Assembly: GCA_028679185.1 (NCBI GenBank) | Contig: JAJRBZ010000081.1 | Coordinates: 1 to 53,493 of the forward strand | Source: Methanoregula sp. | GTDB lineage: Archaea; Halobacteriota; Methanomicrobia; Methanomicrobiales; Methanospirillaceae | DNA length: 53,493 nucleotides | Reading direction: 5' to 3' | Shown: positions 9,482 through 18,190 of the stretch, piece by piece | Position numbering within the stretch: the first letter of the stretch is position 1 | How the letters are laid out: every line of letters begins with the position of its first letter | The notes under the pieces: model-generated | The model's input: the letters and a program-made list of their open reading frames with translations, nothing else | The model's database searches: none | What the model was told of the DNA's origin: nothing | Position numbers and translations under genes: made by a program

Positions 9482-10819
9482 CTAATTTTTAGAAAAACGA
9501 CATGCTGCATCAACAAATATCCTGGCAAAAGAATCCGTAAAATATGCATGGGTATAGGTGCCAAGTGCATTGACGGATGAAAGCCCATCTTTTCCAGAGT
9601 CGATACCTTTACCTCGTGTCAACCTGAATGCGAATTGCGCATCGCGATCCGGATGCATGCAGGAATAATGAAATTCGTGACCTGTTATGCACTGCGACGG
9701 AGGAAGAAAGGATATATTTCCGATACTTTCTCCTTTGACATAACCAAGCGCCTGAATTTTATCTGTCATCTCCACATCTGCAAGGAGAATGCCGCATAAT
9801 TTATACGTTCTATCAGTAGCAATTTCACGAGTGAGGTACATAAGCCCCCCGCACTCAGCATACACTGGCATGCCTGTATCAACCACAGATTTCAATTCCC
9901 TGGTACATTTCGATGTTTCCAGTGAAGGAAGATGAAGCTCAGGATATCCCCCTCCTATATAGAGAGCATCAACATCAGGTACCGGATCATGAAGGGGACT
10001 AAAAAAAAGGAGTTCTGCACCAAGAGTACGCAGACGATCCAGATTATCCTGATAATAAAAACAGAATGCAGCATCCAGCGCCACACCTATTGTAGCACCA
10101 ACACGCCTCCGAAGATCGGGTAAGGAATTCATTTTTTGCGCAGTCATATGGGAAGCTCTGTTTGCACATGCAACAATTGAGTCCAGATCACAATAGTCCT
10201 CGATTACCTGTCCCAATCCTGCTATTAGTCCGGTTTCATGTGCCATCATGAGACCAAGATGACGGCTTTCGATGGCAATGTCTTCCCGTTTTGGAATCCA
10301 GCCGAAAGAATGGGTAGAAAGAGAACATTTAATCATCTGCTGGTGCCGGATACTCCCCACGCGATTCAGGATTACTCCAGCAATTTCTATTGAGGTATCA
10401 TAGTCAACGTATCCCTTAATGAGTGCATTAGTACTTCGTGACATCCCTTTTACATCGACTACAAGAATAACCGGCGAATTCAGGAGGCGTGCTACATGAG
10501 CGGTGCTTGCGAAATCAGTTCCATCAATACCGTCATAAATGCCCATGACACCTTCAATAACTGCGATATCTGCACCTATCGTTGCCTGTTCAAAAGTCTG
10601 GATAACCCCTTCCTCTCCCATCATGAATGGATCAAGATTCCGGGATGGTCGTCCACAGATACGGGTATGATGAGAGGGGTCGATAAAATCGGGACCAACT
10701 TTAAAAGGCTGGACGTTCAATCCCCGGCTTGTCAGTGCGGCCATTATGCCATTTGCCACGGTTGTCTTCCCGCAACCGCTGTGGGTGCCGGCGATGCATA
10801 GGCAGGGAATCGGAATCAT
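9482..10819 (-). CDS. cbiA: cobyrinate (or Ni-sirohydrochlorin) a,c-diamide synthase
   Basis: A protein of 445 residues with an N-terminal P-loop amidoligase domain (GTHSGCGKTT at about 10-19; FKVGPDFIDPSHH) and a C-terminal class-I-like glutamine amidotransferase domain with its nucleophile Cys in YAECGGLMYL (about 321). It uses ATP and glutamine to amidate the a and c side chains of a tetrapyrrole. Methanogens carry two close paralogues, CbiA (cobamide pathway) and CfbB (coenzyme F430 pathway), which sequence alone does not separate here. Being the last gene of the cobalt-uptake operon, seven bases after cbiO, favours CbiA. Confidence 0.88.
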   Translation of the reverse strand: MIPIPCLCIAGTHSGCGKTTVANGIMAALTSRGLNVQPFKVGPDFIDPSHHTRICGRPSRNLDPFMMGEEGVIQTFEQATIGADIAVIEGVMGIYDGIDGTDFASTAHVARLLNSPVILVVDVKGMSRSTNALIKGYVDYDTSIEIAGVILNRVGSIRHQQMIKCSLSTHSFGWIPKREDIAIESRHLGLMMAHETGLIAGLGQVIEDYCDLDSIVACANRASHMTAQKMNSLPDLRRRVGATIGVALDAAFCFYYQDNLDRLRTLGAELLFFSPLHDPVPDVDALYIGGGYPELHLPSLETSKCTRELKSVVDTGMPVYAECGGLMYLTREIATDRTYKLCGILLADVEMTDKIQALGYVKGESIGNISFLPPSQCITGHEFHYSCMHPDRDAQFAFRLTRGKGIDSGKDGLSSVNALGTYTHAYFTDSFARIFVDAACRFSKN

Positions 10820-10826
10820 GGCAGCC

Positions 10827-12023
10827 TCATGGTTTTTGTGTTACCTTCTTATCTTCATCAAGCAGGTTTACTGCAATATGGATTCCACTTTCAAGGCCAT
10901 AAGCCCCTACCCGTTTAAAGATACGATCAACCATGCTTTCAGTTGTCAGAATCAGGGAATTATTACCCAGCAGTGCCTTGAGAATGCATTTGTCAATAAC
11001 CCCGTAAGTAAAATCCAGCCGGATCCGCTCAATTTCAGCACGCTGCTTTGCACGACTGCCCATTGCTCCAACCGACAGGCCATGGTTTAGAGAAAGGAAT
11101 GATGACAATAATCCCTTATCGTTCTGGTCGACGTTGCAGACCATGATTGTACCTGGAATGATGGGATTGTGTTTTCTGTCAAACAGGGTTTCGATGCTAT
11201 GCATCATATCAAGGACCGTCCTGGGTTTTTTCCCAGGTATGGCAAAACCGCGACTTTGCAATTCAAGATGAAGTTCAAGCAGGGTTGGGAGGGAAAGGTG
11301 AGCCATGCGTACGAATTCAGGGTTTCCGAAAGCGACTTCCGGAATGTCTTCCCGAAGGATTTTTCCGCAAATCATCAGGATAGCACGGTCTGCCCACGGG
11401 TACGCCAGTTCAACATCATGGGTAGATATGATAACAGTCTTACCATTATGATTCAGCTCATCGAGAAGTTCCATGATATCTTCCGATCCAGAAGGGTCAA
11501 GACCGCTTGTCGGCTCATCCAAGACCAGCACATCCGGATCCATTGCAAGTACGCCGGCAATTGCTACCCTCCTCTTCTCACCACCAGAAAGCTGATGTGG
11601 CGGGCGGCGGTTGAAACCCTCGAGCCCTACATGGCGGAGTGCCAGCTCAACTGCATTTTTTGTTTCGTTTTCACTATATCCGAGATTAGTAGGACCGAAT
11701 GCCACGTCCTGATATACAGTCGGTGCGATAATCTGACGATCAGGGTTCTGGAGTACAAAACCAACCCGTTTACGCAACATCCTCAGCGATGCTGTATCGT
11801 ACCGGACGGGGTTATTATCAAAAAGCATGATTCCCGAATCCGGTCGAATCATACCATTGAACATTGTAAGAAGGGTAGATTTGCCGGCACCGTTGGGTCC
11901 GACAAGAGCAATTTTCTCCTTCTTCCTGATATGAAAACTGATACCGCAGATTGCCTCCATACCTCGTGGGTAACGATAGCGGATATCCCGTGCTTCAAGT
12001 ATGATGCTGCTCATAGGTTTCAA
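10827..12023 (-). CDS. cbiO: cobalt ECF transporter ATPase CbiO with C-terminal extension
   Basis: A protein of 398 residues. The first 280 or so are a standard ECF ATPase: Walker A GPNGAGKST (42-50), Q-loop in VLQNPDRQI, signature LSGGEKRR, Walker B VLVLDEPT and switch His in ISTHD. It powers CbiMNQ-mediated cobalt import. Unlike the usual protein of about 280 residues, it carries about 110 more (from about residue 285, GTIMVCNVDQNDKG onward), which form a separate small domain of unknown function. It lies one base after cbiQ and seven bases before cbiA. Confidence 0.93.
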   Translation of the reverse strand: MKPMSSIILEARDIRYRYPRGMEAICGISFHIRKKEKIALVGPNGAGKSTLLTMFNGMIRPDSGIMLFDNNPVRYDTASLRMLRKRVGFVLQNPDRQIIAPTVYQDVAFGPTNLGYSENETKNAVELALRHVGLEGFNRRPPHQLSGGEKRRVAIAGVLAMDPDVLVLDEPTSGLDPSGSEDIMELLDELNHNGKTVIISTHDVELAYPWADRAILMICGKILREDIPEVAFGNPEFVRMAHLSLPTLLELHLELQSRGFAIPGKKPRTVLDMMHSIETLFDRKHNPIIPGTIMVCNVDQNDKGLLSSFLSLNHGLSVGAMGSRAKQRAEIERIRLDFTYGVIDKCILKALLGNNSLILTTESMVDRIFKRVGAYGLESGIHIAVNLLDEDKKVTQKP

Positions 12024-12024
12024 C

Positions 12025-12813
12025 CTAAATTATCGTACTATTTTCCGAAAGGATCACTATTGCCGTCACGAAGGAGAGAAATACCGCTAAGGCGATAAGT
12101 GGTTTTGGTTCAACCGGATGATTCTCTCCAAGTAATGCAAATTTTCCGCTATAACAGCGTGCGTCCATAGCCATTATCAGGTCTTCACCGGCATTCCAGC
12201 TGGCGATAAAGGCAGCCCCGCACAGGGATGCACATGAATGGATTGATTCTTTTACCGTTGAATACCCAAGGCGCATTACCTGTGCGTGATAGATCTGTAC
12301 GACCTGATCCATCAGGATGAAAATGGTGCGATAGATAATCATCATGAGATCGATCACAATCTCCGGAACCCGGCACTTCCGAAAGACAATAAAAATATCT
12401 GTCATGGGAGTGGTGAGGGCAATAAAGCACAATGCTGACATACCTCCGATAACCCGGCAGAATACAAAAATGCCTTGGTTCAGGCTCTGCCGTGTAACCG
12501 ACAACGAGATTTGTGGCAGAATGTTCCATTTCCAGAATATATCCGGTCCACCGGAGATGAGGATAATGCCGGCAACACTCATTACCGCAAACCAGATTGG
12601 CACAATAAAAAGTTCTGCATAGGTTTTTGCATCTACCCGCGCCAGGAACAGAATGGCACCGCTAAGAGTAATAGCAATAATCAGAGGAGGTATGAAACTC
12701 GATGAGAGAAGGCAAAGGAAGATAGATCCGAAACCCGCCGTAATTTTAAGGTATGTGTTAACCTCACGGAGACCGTTCTTCTGAGCAATATCTTCCAGAA
12801 GTTCCTCAAACAT
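12025..12813 (-). CDS. cbiQ: cobalt ECF transporter permease CbiQ
   Basis: A protein of 262 residues with about five hydrophobic helices and the cytoplasmic coupling region that contacts CbiO (MRLGYSTVKESIHS and later MAMDARCYSGKF, corresponding to the two Ala-Arg-Gly-like coupling motifs). It is the energy-coupling transmembrane component of the CbiMNQO cobalt uptake system. It starts 27 bases after cbiN and is followed directly by cbiO. Confidence 0.9.
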   Translation of the reverse strand: MFEELLEDIAQKNGLREVNTYLKITAGFGSIFLCLLSSSFIPPLIIAITLSGAILFLARVDAKTYAELFIVPIWFAVMSVAGIILISGGPDIFWKWNILPQISLSVTRQSLNQGIFVFCRVIGGMSALCFIALTTPMTDIFIVFRKCRVPEIVIDLMMIIYRTIFILMDQVVQIYHAQVMRLGYSTVKESIHSCASLCGAAFIASWNAGEDLIMAMDARCYSGKFALLGENHPVEPKPLIALAVFLSFVTAIVILSENSTII

Positions 12814-12840
12814 ACGAGTATTCTTCTCCTTTTATACCGA

Positions 12841-13143
12841 TTATGCTTTCTTTTTTGAGCCAATCCAGAATCCAAATACTCCACCCACCAGTATACCCCC
12901 GACAGCCGCCTGGATCGCAAAAAGACATGACTCAATCTCTCCACTCGGGGGTTCCCACTGGGGAATCAAAGGCTGGAAATTTTCCTCAGGGATACCGGAA
13001 AGTTCTGCGATAAGCCCGGAACCGACATTATCAGAACCGGCAAATTCCGCACCGCTCATGGTTGAACTCGTGTACAGGAATAATGCACAGAATACACCGA
13101 TAGCAATCACTGCCAGAATTTCAAGCATATACTTGTATGCCAT
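12841..13143 (-). CDS. cbiN: cobalt ECF transporter accessory protein CbiN
   Basis: A protein of 100 residues with two transmembrane helices (about 9-27 and 75-92) flanking an extracellular loop that contains EFAGSDNVGSGLIAEL and PEENFQPLIPQWEPPSGEIE, typical of CbiN. CbiN docks on CbiM and opens the metal channel. Its presence favours cobalt over nickel as substrate, because nickel NikMNQO systems use different N subunits. Its ATG overlaps the cbiM stop codon by one base. Confidence 0.93.
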   Translation of the reverse strand: MAYKYMLEILAVIAIGVFCALFLYTSSTMSGAEFAGSDNVGSGLIAELSGIPEENFQPLIPQWEPPSGEIESCLFAIQAAVGGILVGGVFGFWIGSKKKA

Positions 13144-13835
13144 CAGATCTCACTCCGTGCGTCCTTGATCTTCTCCTCAGAAAAAATGCCGAGCCGGATC
13201 AGGATATCCGGCTTGAGTGCCACGATATATTTAAACACAAGTGCAAGGACAATGCCTTCGACAATTGCTAGTGGTACCTGCGTAATGGCAAATATTCCCA
13301 TAAACAGGATGAATGAACTGACAAATCCCCCGGTTTCCGCCGGATATGCCAGTGCCAGTTCAAGCGAAGTTGTTACATACGTGAACATATCAGCAAGAGC
13401 GGTAACCAAAAAGACGGTCATATACATATTCAGCGAAGTATCCCGGAGTAACCGGTATACCCCATATCCCACCAATGGTCCAACTATCCCCATCGACACA
13501 ATATTGGCTCCAAGAACGGAAAGTCCCCCATGGGCAAGGAACAGGCTCTGGAACAGGAGAACAATCGCACAGACTACTGCTGTGATCCATGGCCCGAAGG
13601 ATATTGTCGAGAGCCCGGTGCCGGTTGGATGCGAACAACTTCCCGTGACAGATGGTAGTTTTAAGGATGAGAGGATGAAGATAAATCCACCTGTCACTCC
13701 AAGCAGGGGAAGTGCTTCCCGATCAACACCCAGTACTTTTTTCAGCCGGTATATTCCGAGCAAGAGGCAAGGCAGTGCGATAATCCACCACACAAGACAC
13801 CATTGCCACGGCAAGAACCCTTCCATAATGTGCAT
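13143..13835 (-). CDS. cbiM: cobalt ECF transporter substrate-binding subunit CbiM
   Basis: A protein of 230 residues starting MHIMEGFLP. The N-terminal Met-His-Ile motif is the metal-binding hook of CbiM/NikM, in which the amino group and His2 ligate Co(II). The conserved GSCSHPTGTGL supplies another His ligand. Seven hydrophobic segments fit the family. It is the first gene of cbiMNQO-cbiA; a ribosome-binding site (AGGATGAT on the minus strand) lies just upstream. No cobalamin riboswitch-like structure is seen upstream, as expected in an archaeon. Confidence 0.95.
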   Translation of the reverse strand: MHIMEGFLPWQWCLVWWIIALPCLLLGIYRLKKVLGVDREALPLLGVTGGFIFILSSLKLPSVTGSCSHPTGTGLSTISFGPWITAVVCAIVLLFQSLFLAHGGLSVLGANIVSMGIVGPLVGYGVYRLLRDTSLNMYMTVFLVTALADMFTYVTTSLELALAYPAETGGFVSSFILFMGIFAITQVPLAIVEGIVLALVFKYIVALKPDILIRLGIFSEEKIKDARSEI

Positions 13836-13981
13836 TCTATCATCCTGTTGGTTACTTATGAAAAATTACTTGATTTAAATCTATTTTAGTTGTATGGAAA
13901 TAATTAAGCAATCCGGTATTTAAGAATTTCTTGTTTTCTGGATTAGTTTTTTCCGGGGAAAAAAAGTCTATTAAACAAAAA

Positions 13982-15271
13982 TTATTTTTTCCGGTAATGA
14001 TAGGCCAGATAAGCACAACCAATAATTCCTGTGACAATAATCGAGAGGTAGACTGGATTTGAGAAAACTGCAGAAATACCAACCGGTGATCTCACAATTA
14101 TTTTTACTTTCATTGTGTCAGATATGTAGGTATTATCCAGCGCATCCCGGTACCTTAGCTCAGAATCCAGTCCATACTCCTTAATCGTGGCCGAACGATC
14201 AACATTCACTTCGTATGATGCAATTGCAGATTCACCAGGTCTAAGATCTCCCAGAAAAGCAATATCATCGTTGCTCGTGAAAGGATCCACGGCAATAATT
14301 CTAGCCTGTGTGCTGTAGATAGTGGTTTCACCGGTATTTTTGTACTCCACATTAATGATTTTTTTATTTCCAGGATTTATTTCTGCAGAGTTTGAAATAA
14401 CCTCGAAAACCACTTTTCCTCCTACGGGAACTCCCACCGTATCGTTTCTCGAAGTCATAAAATCTCCTTCCTTGTTTTTGTATACTACTTCAATACTCAC
14501 AGGATAAACCTGGGGCACTGCATCCTTTGATACAGAAACCTTGTATCTGCATTCAACTATACTCCCTGAAAGAAAATCTCCGATATAAATGCTGCTGTCA
14601 GTAGGTACTATCGGACTGTTGCTGTTACGAAGAATTTTAACGATTGCTTTTGTGCCATCTTCAGAACCGGTATTTTTTATTTTCATTGTGAGATATCCCT
14701 CGGTTCCTACATTCAGATGTTCAGGTGTTACTGATTGCACATCAATCGATACAACGGATTGTATTTTTATGGGAATTTCAAGAGTTTCATTTACTTGTTT
14801 GTAGAAGTACTGGATGGAATCAAAACCGAATTGCTCTGCCTGATATAAATAGGTGTAATTAATTGTCAGCGGAAGCATATAAGTGCCCGAATCAGCATCG
14901 GAATTAATTTTCATCAAAAAAGTTGCTTTCCGGTTGTCTCCTCCCTGCATATCTCCCAGCATCTGGGAATCAGATTTGATAATGACAGGTGCATTTCCGG
15001 TATTGGGAGCTACCGTCAGGAACTTTGCGGTGTTCGGGAGGTCCTCCCTGTTTACAATTCCGGACTGGACAAGTTTAAATTCATTGAGACCGGTATTTTC
15101 GATAACAACAGTGAGCTGAACATCGTTTCCCGGATTGAATTCATTAGGTCCGGAGATGTACGCTGATATCTGAGGGCTTCCCTCCATGTATTTTGTTCCC
15201 GCTACTACCGGTGAAATAGAATACGCACAAAGAATCAACAAAATGCAGAATAATTTTCCGATGTTTCTCAT
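13982..15271 (-). CDS. surface-layer-like protein, COG1361/CARDB type
   Basis: A protein of 429 residues with an N-terminal signal peptide (about 1-24, ending SPVVAG) and a C-terminal transmembrane helix (about 407-425) followed by a basic tail HYRKK. Between them lie three immunoglobulin-like beta-sandwich repeats, each with the motif 'NPGN..... V.. KNTG' (FNPGNDVQLTVVIENTG, LNVGTEGYLTMKIKNTG, INPGNKKIINVEYKNTG). This is the CARDB/COG1361 pattern of archaeal exported proteins anchored in the membrane. Such proteins often accompany transporters. No partner is obvious, and the gene stands alone with its own promoter region. Confidence 0.8.
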   Translation of the reverse strand: MRNIGKLFCILLILCAYSISPVVAGTKYMEGSPQISAYISGPNEFNPGNDVQLTVVIENTGLNEFKLVQSGIVNREDLPNTAKFLTVAPNTGNAPVIIKSDSQMLGDMQGGDNRKATFLMKINSDADSGTYMLPLTINYTYLYQAEQFGFDSIQYFYKQVNETLEIPIKIQSVVSIDVQSVTPEHLNVGTEGYLTMKIKNTGSEDGTKAIVKILRNSNSPIVPTDSSIYIGDFLSGSIVECRYKVSVSKDAVPQVYPVSIEVVYKNKEGDFMTSRNDTVGVPVGGKVVFEVISNSAEINPGNKKIINVEYKNTGETTIYSTQARIIAVDPFTSNDDIAFLGDLRPGESAIASYEVNVDRSATIKEYGLDSELRYRDALDNTYISDTMKVKIIVRSPVGISAVFSNPVYLSIIVTGIIGCAYLAYHYRKK

Positions 15272-15505
15272 CAGGTAACTTCCTCACATGATTTACAGGT
15301 TTAATTTTTGCATAGTTACAGTTGATAACACATTCTTTCAAATTTGATTTTTTCTTCTTTATCAAATTGTCTTTTGGATCTTGAATAATCGCAAAAATAT
15401 AAAGGGGACGTGGAATCTTTCCTCTAACCAAAGTAAGTGAAAACCAATTCCTGTTTCTTTTGTAGTACCAGAAACTAATTAAAATGTTTTTACCTATACG
15501 AGCTA

Positions 15506-16126
15506 ATGTACATAGAGCATATCTGTTTCAATCTTGCTCTTGCTATTATTGTTATCCTGTTCATAGACCAGAAACATGCAGGGTGGTGCACTGCAGTTAT
15601 GGTCGTTAGCGGCTGTATACCAGATATTGATGGCATTTTTTCCCTGATCCAGAGTCCACCGGTCTTTACCAGCGGGATCATTCCAAGTATGGCATTTCAT
15701 TTACGGTATTTCCACAGCATCGGCATTCTCGTTCTGTATGTAATCGTTGTAGCGGGACTGCTCACCTATTTCCAACGTCTGGATTTCCGGAACATTGCAC
15801 TCTTTGCCGGCGTTGGTTTTGGTGCCCACCTCATTGAGGATGCACTCGTGTATAACCCGTCTTCAGCAGTCTTCTGGCCGGTATCTTCGCAGGAAGTCGG
15901 AATCGGATTTTTTTCATCGTACTCGAGGGACTTTTTGGGGATTGCCAATGGAGAGATGCTTGGTATAGGAATCCTTTCCCTCCTGTTCGTCTTGGGGGCA
16001 AGAATCTTTTTGGAAAGGATGGAATGGATTTCCCCATTATGGAACAGAAACCCGCTACCGATGGCTCCTTTTCTGGCTATTGCAAAAATATTGGTTGTAT
16101 TTCGTTCCATGTTCAGGAACCGCTGA
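15506..16126 (+). CDS. membrane-bound metal-dependent hydrolase, YdjM/DUF457 family
   Basis: A protein of 206 residues with several transmembrane helices. Near the N-terminus it has the family pattern H-x(n)-D on successive helices: MYIEHICFNLALAI, then VSGCIPDIDGIFSL (DxD) and later RYFHSIGILVL and FGAHLIEDAL. These His/Asp residues are the proposed metal ligands of the YdjM/DUF457 family of inner-membrane proteins. The substrate is unknown. It starts from ATG 15506 and is transcribed away from the surface-protein gene. Confidence 0.8.
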   Translation: MYIEHICFNLALAIIVILFIDQKHAGWCTAVMVVSGCIPDIDGIFSLIQSPPVFTSGIIPSMAFHLRYFHSIGILVLYVIVVAGLLTYFQRLDFRNIALFAGVGFGAHLIEDALVYNPSSAVFWPVSSQEVGIGFFSSYSRDFLGIANGEMLGIGILSLLFVLGARIFLERMEWISPLWNRNPLPMAPFLAIAKILVVFRSMFRNR

Positions 16127-16140
16127 ATTGGTACATCTGT

Positions 16141-16824
16141 TTAGTTTTTCCAGCGGATAAATTTACGATACAGACTGTTAAGTGACTCTTTTTTCATGTA
16201 CGCGTGAATATTAAGCACAAAATAGCTGGCACCAATGATGTTAAAAACCATATCAAAAAATGAATCATAGGCATCCACATAATAGGTTGATCCGGCAATG
16301 GCATCGATATTCAGTTCTGCGTACTCCCATGCCAGTGCAAACAGAATGACCGGTACAAAAATTCCAATGGCTACCATAGTGCGGCTGACATTTTTTCCTG
16401 TCATACCTGACAGCACCATGATCATGACAAAAAAAACAAACGCGATCGCCATTGATGAGATTAAATGGCCGATCTTGTCATACAGTGGATAGAAAGTGAA
16501 ATAAAATCCGAAAATGCCTCCAGCGATATGAAGAATAAGTGAAAGGGTAATTAAAAATTTCATCGGCCAGGGGAAGATTACCGGTGTCAAACACTCAGCC
16601 AGAGCGGGAAGCAGCGCTATAGTGAGTGCAATGAACCCCCACTGGGCACGGAGGATATCTTCCCTGATAATGAGCCCAAACAGAACGATAAACCCTAGCA
16701 ATCCCAAAGATATATAATATGCCACATTCCCGTAGTGCCAAGCCAGCAGAGCGTCAATGACATACAAGGGGTTGTCTTCTTCCATAATGCTTTCCTGCAA
16801 AACAGACTTTTTCATTCGCACCAT
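16141..16824 (-). CDS. multi-pass membrane protein (DUF2238-like)
   Basis: About 227 residues from the ATG at 16824; the frame is open to a TTG at 16923, and another ATG at 16785 has a better ribosome-binding site (AGGAAAG), so the start is uncertain. About seven hydrophobic helices are present. A conserved-looking stretch, YDKIGHLISSM, and an acidic-rich loop EYAELNIDAIAG...YVDAYDSFFD(M) recall DUF2238 (YjdF-like) membrane proteins with a DKxxH helix. Function is unknown. Its upstream end abuts the acyl-CoA ligase relic. Confidence 0.65.
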   Translation of the reverse strand: MVRMKKSVLQESIMEEDNPLYVIDALLAWHYGNVAYYISLGLLGFIVLFGLIIREDILRAQWGFIALTIALLPALAECLTPVIFPWPMKFLITLSLILHIAGGIFGFYFTFYPLYDKIGHLISSMAIAFVFFVMIMVLSGMTGKNVSRTMVAIGIFVPVILFALAWEYAELNIDAIAGSTYYVDAYDSFFDMVFNIIGASYFVLNIHAYMKKESLNSLYRKFIRWKN

Positions 16825-16909
16825 GTGGTTTGGACCAGGTTTTGGTTCTGTTCCCTGCCAGATTGAATTCCAAAAGTGCTTCACTGCCCTGATATTTTTC
16901 ACCAGACAT

Positions 16910-17453
16910 TCACGCAGTTCCAATCTTCTCTGTGGCTTTTAGTCCGAGAATCCTGATAGAGTCTTCTCTCATTCTGAATTTCTGTATCTTGCCCGTTACA
17001 CCCATCGGGAAATTGTTTCGCTTCATAAGCATCATGGCATGCTTCATAGAACGTCCCAACATAATCTGATACCTTGAACCTTCCCTGAATTATTACTCTC
17101 TGTACATCAGACTGTTTGAGGGCATATTCAATCTCCTATATCCGATATGCAGGATTGATATTTACCATTATTGCGCCAATTTTCGCAGTCGCGAACTGAA
17201 CAACAATCCATTCGGTATGATTTATGGCCCAGATACCTACTAGGTCTCCTTTCTCCACACCATGCCCCATCATACCACGTGACCAGGTTTACCTGCTCAA
17301 GAAATTCACGGTAAGTCCAGCGAATATTCTGATGGACTGAGACAATTGCCTTGTTATCCGGGAATTCGTTGCAATGTTGTCCAGCATTTCTCCAATCGAC
17401 ATTCCCAGCAGGGGAAATGTTGATGTTCCGTTTGCATAGCTGCCCTCAACCAT
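16910..17453 (-). pseudogene. decayed AMP-dependent acyl-CoA synthetase
   Basis: Both ends of an AMP-forming acyl-CoA/acetate-CoA ligase remain on the minus strand. The N-terminal part begins at ATG 17453 (PLLGMSIGEMLDNIA). It continues in other frames through [49 protein letters not shown] and EIEYALKQSDV. The C-terminal signature GVTGKIQKFRMRE then appears and runs to a stop at 16910-16912. At least two frameshifts and an in-frame TAG (17136-17138) interrupt it. Some 350 central residues, including the AMP-binding P-loop, are missing by comparison with a normal protein of about 540 residues. It cannot be functional. Confidence 0.85.
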
Positions 17454-17715
17454 CCTTAAATTATGAAAAGAGAACAGAATATATGATTAATGATATATCT
17501 TTACCAGTTCGCGCTTATTCTGGCGATTTTTTAAAAGTCATATTATCAAATAATTTTAATTTGACATCACATAACTGGTGCAGGATCTATTTTCATGAGA
17601 TTCCTGTCTATTCGGAGTATTTTCTTATATAACGATAAAAAGGAAAACTATTAAGTTTATTTAACGCGATTCTATACAGTCAGCTACGGACAAATTTATG
17701 TCCCCGCATGACTGA

Positions 17716-17936
17716 GGGGTTGTGGCCTAGCCCGGAATGGCGACGGGCTCCAGCGGTCTTTGCGTTCTTGTGCTGCAGATGATGAACTATGGGTCTCCTG
17801 AAGTGACCTTTCTGAATTGAGTAAGAGAGGGCATCGATTAAATCATGAATGTATCGATGTCTGATGATGACCCGTTGGAGCACTGATGCATGTCGGAGAG
17901 ACCCGTCGATCGTGAGTTCAAATCTCACCAACCCCA
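17716..17936 (+). tRNA. tRNA-Trp (CCA) with box C/D guide intron
   Basis: The acceptor stem GGGGTTG (17716-17722) pairs with CAACCCC (17929-17935), with discriminator A at 17936. The T arm is GTGAG-TTCAAAT-CTCAC. The anticodon stem ACGGG (17743-17747) pairs with CCCGT (17902-17906). The anticodon CCA lies at 17750-17752. A 147-nt intron separates position 37 (G17753) from position 38 (A17901). The euryarchaeal tRNA-Trp intron is known to be a box C/D RNA that guides methylation of its own tRNA; this one fits that model. Confidence 0.95.
17754..17900 (+). ncRNA. box C/D guide RNA in the tRNA-Trp intron
   Basis: Box C is ATGATGA (17779-17785), D' CTGA (17798-17801), C' ATGATGA (17864-17870) and D CTGA (17883-17886). 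The guide before D (17872-17881) pairs with 17747-17756 and places C34 (17750) opposite the fifth base upstream of box D. The guide before D' (17789-17797) pairs with 17898-17906 and places position 39 (C17902) opposite the fifth base upstream of D'. The predicted products are Cm34 and Cm39. The D'-C' spacer is long and holds a seven-pair hairpin (17832-17838 with 17853-17859). Confidence 0.9.
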
Positions 17937-18130
17937 CATTTCTTGATCCCGAATCGGGTTTTTTTGAGTCAGGGTTGTCTTGAAGTTCTTTGTTGACGAA
18001 AATCTCATTTTATTTACGGGTTTATCCAATCAGCACAATTAAGTCAGGAAATCCTCTTGTTTTCATCTTAAAGTTAATAAATTATATGGCGCTCATGTCG
18101 TCGTGATTCAGTTTTTATTGTGAGTGAAAT

Positions 18131-18163
18131 GTTCGTTTGATAAATTTATCATAGCTGACGAAC
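18131..18163 (+). promoter_or_regulatory. nested inverted repeat in the fae-hps promoter
   Basis: The inner perfect palindrome GATAAATTTATC (18139-18150) lies inside outer arms GTTCGT (18131-18136) and ACGAAC (18158-18163). The A/T core is also the best TATA-box candidate, about 45 bp before the ATG at 18191. This layout suggests a repressor or activator site overlapping the promoter. A clear ribosome-binding site, GGAGAG, lies at 18181-18186. Confidence 0.5.
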
Positions 18164-18190
18164 AGATAATAACAACGAACGGAGAGTTCC

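Noticed and set aside
11169-12098. 309-codon plus-strand open frame
   Set aside because: Antisense to cbiO, which has all ABC ATPase motifs; no motif in the shadow frame.
13836-13981. cobalamin riboswitch ahead of cbiM
   Set aside because: The gap is 146 bp and A/T-rich with no B12-box-like sequence, and such riboswitches are not expected in this lineage.
17351-17632. 93-codon plus-strand frame
   Set aside because: Its first part is antisense to the acyl-CoA ligase relic, and the rest is A/T-rich leader-like DNA with no motif.
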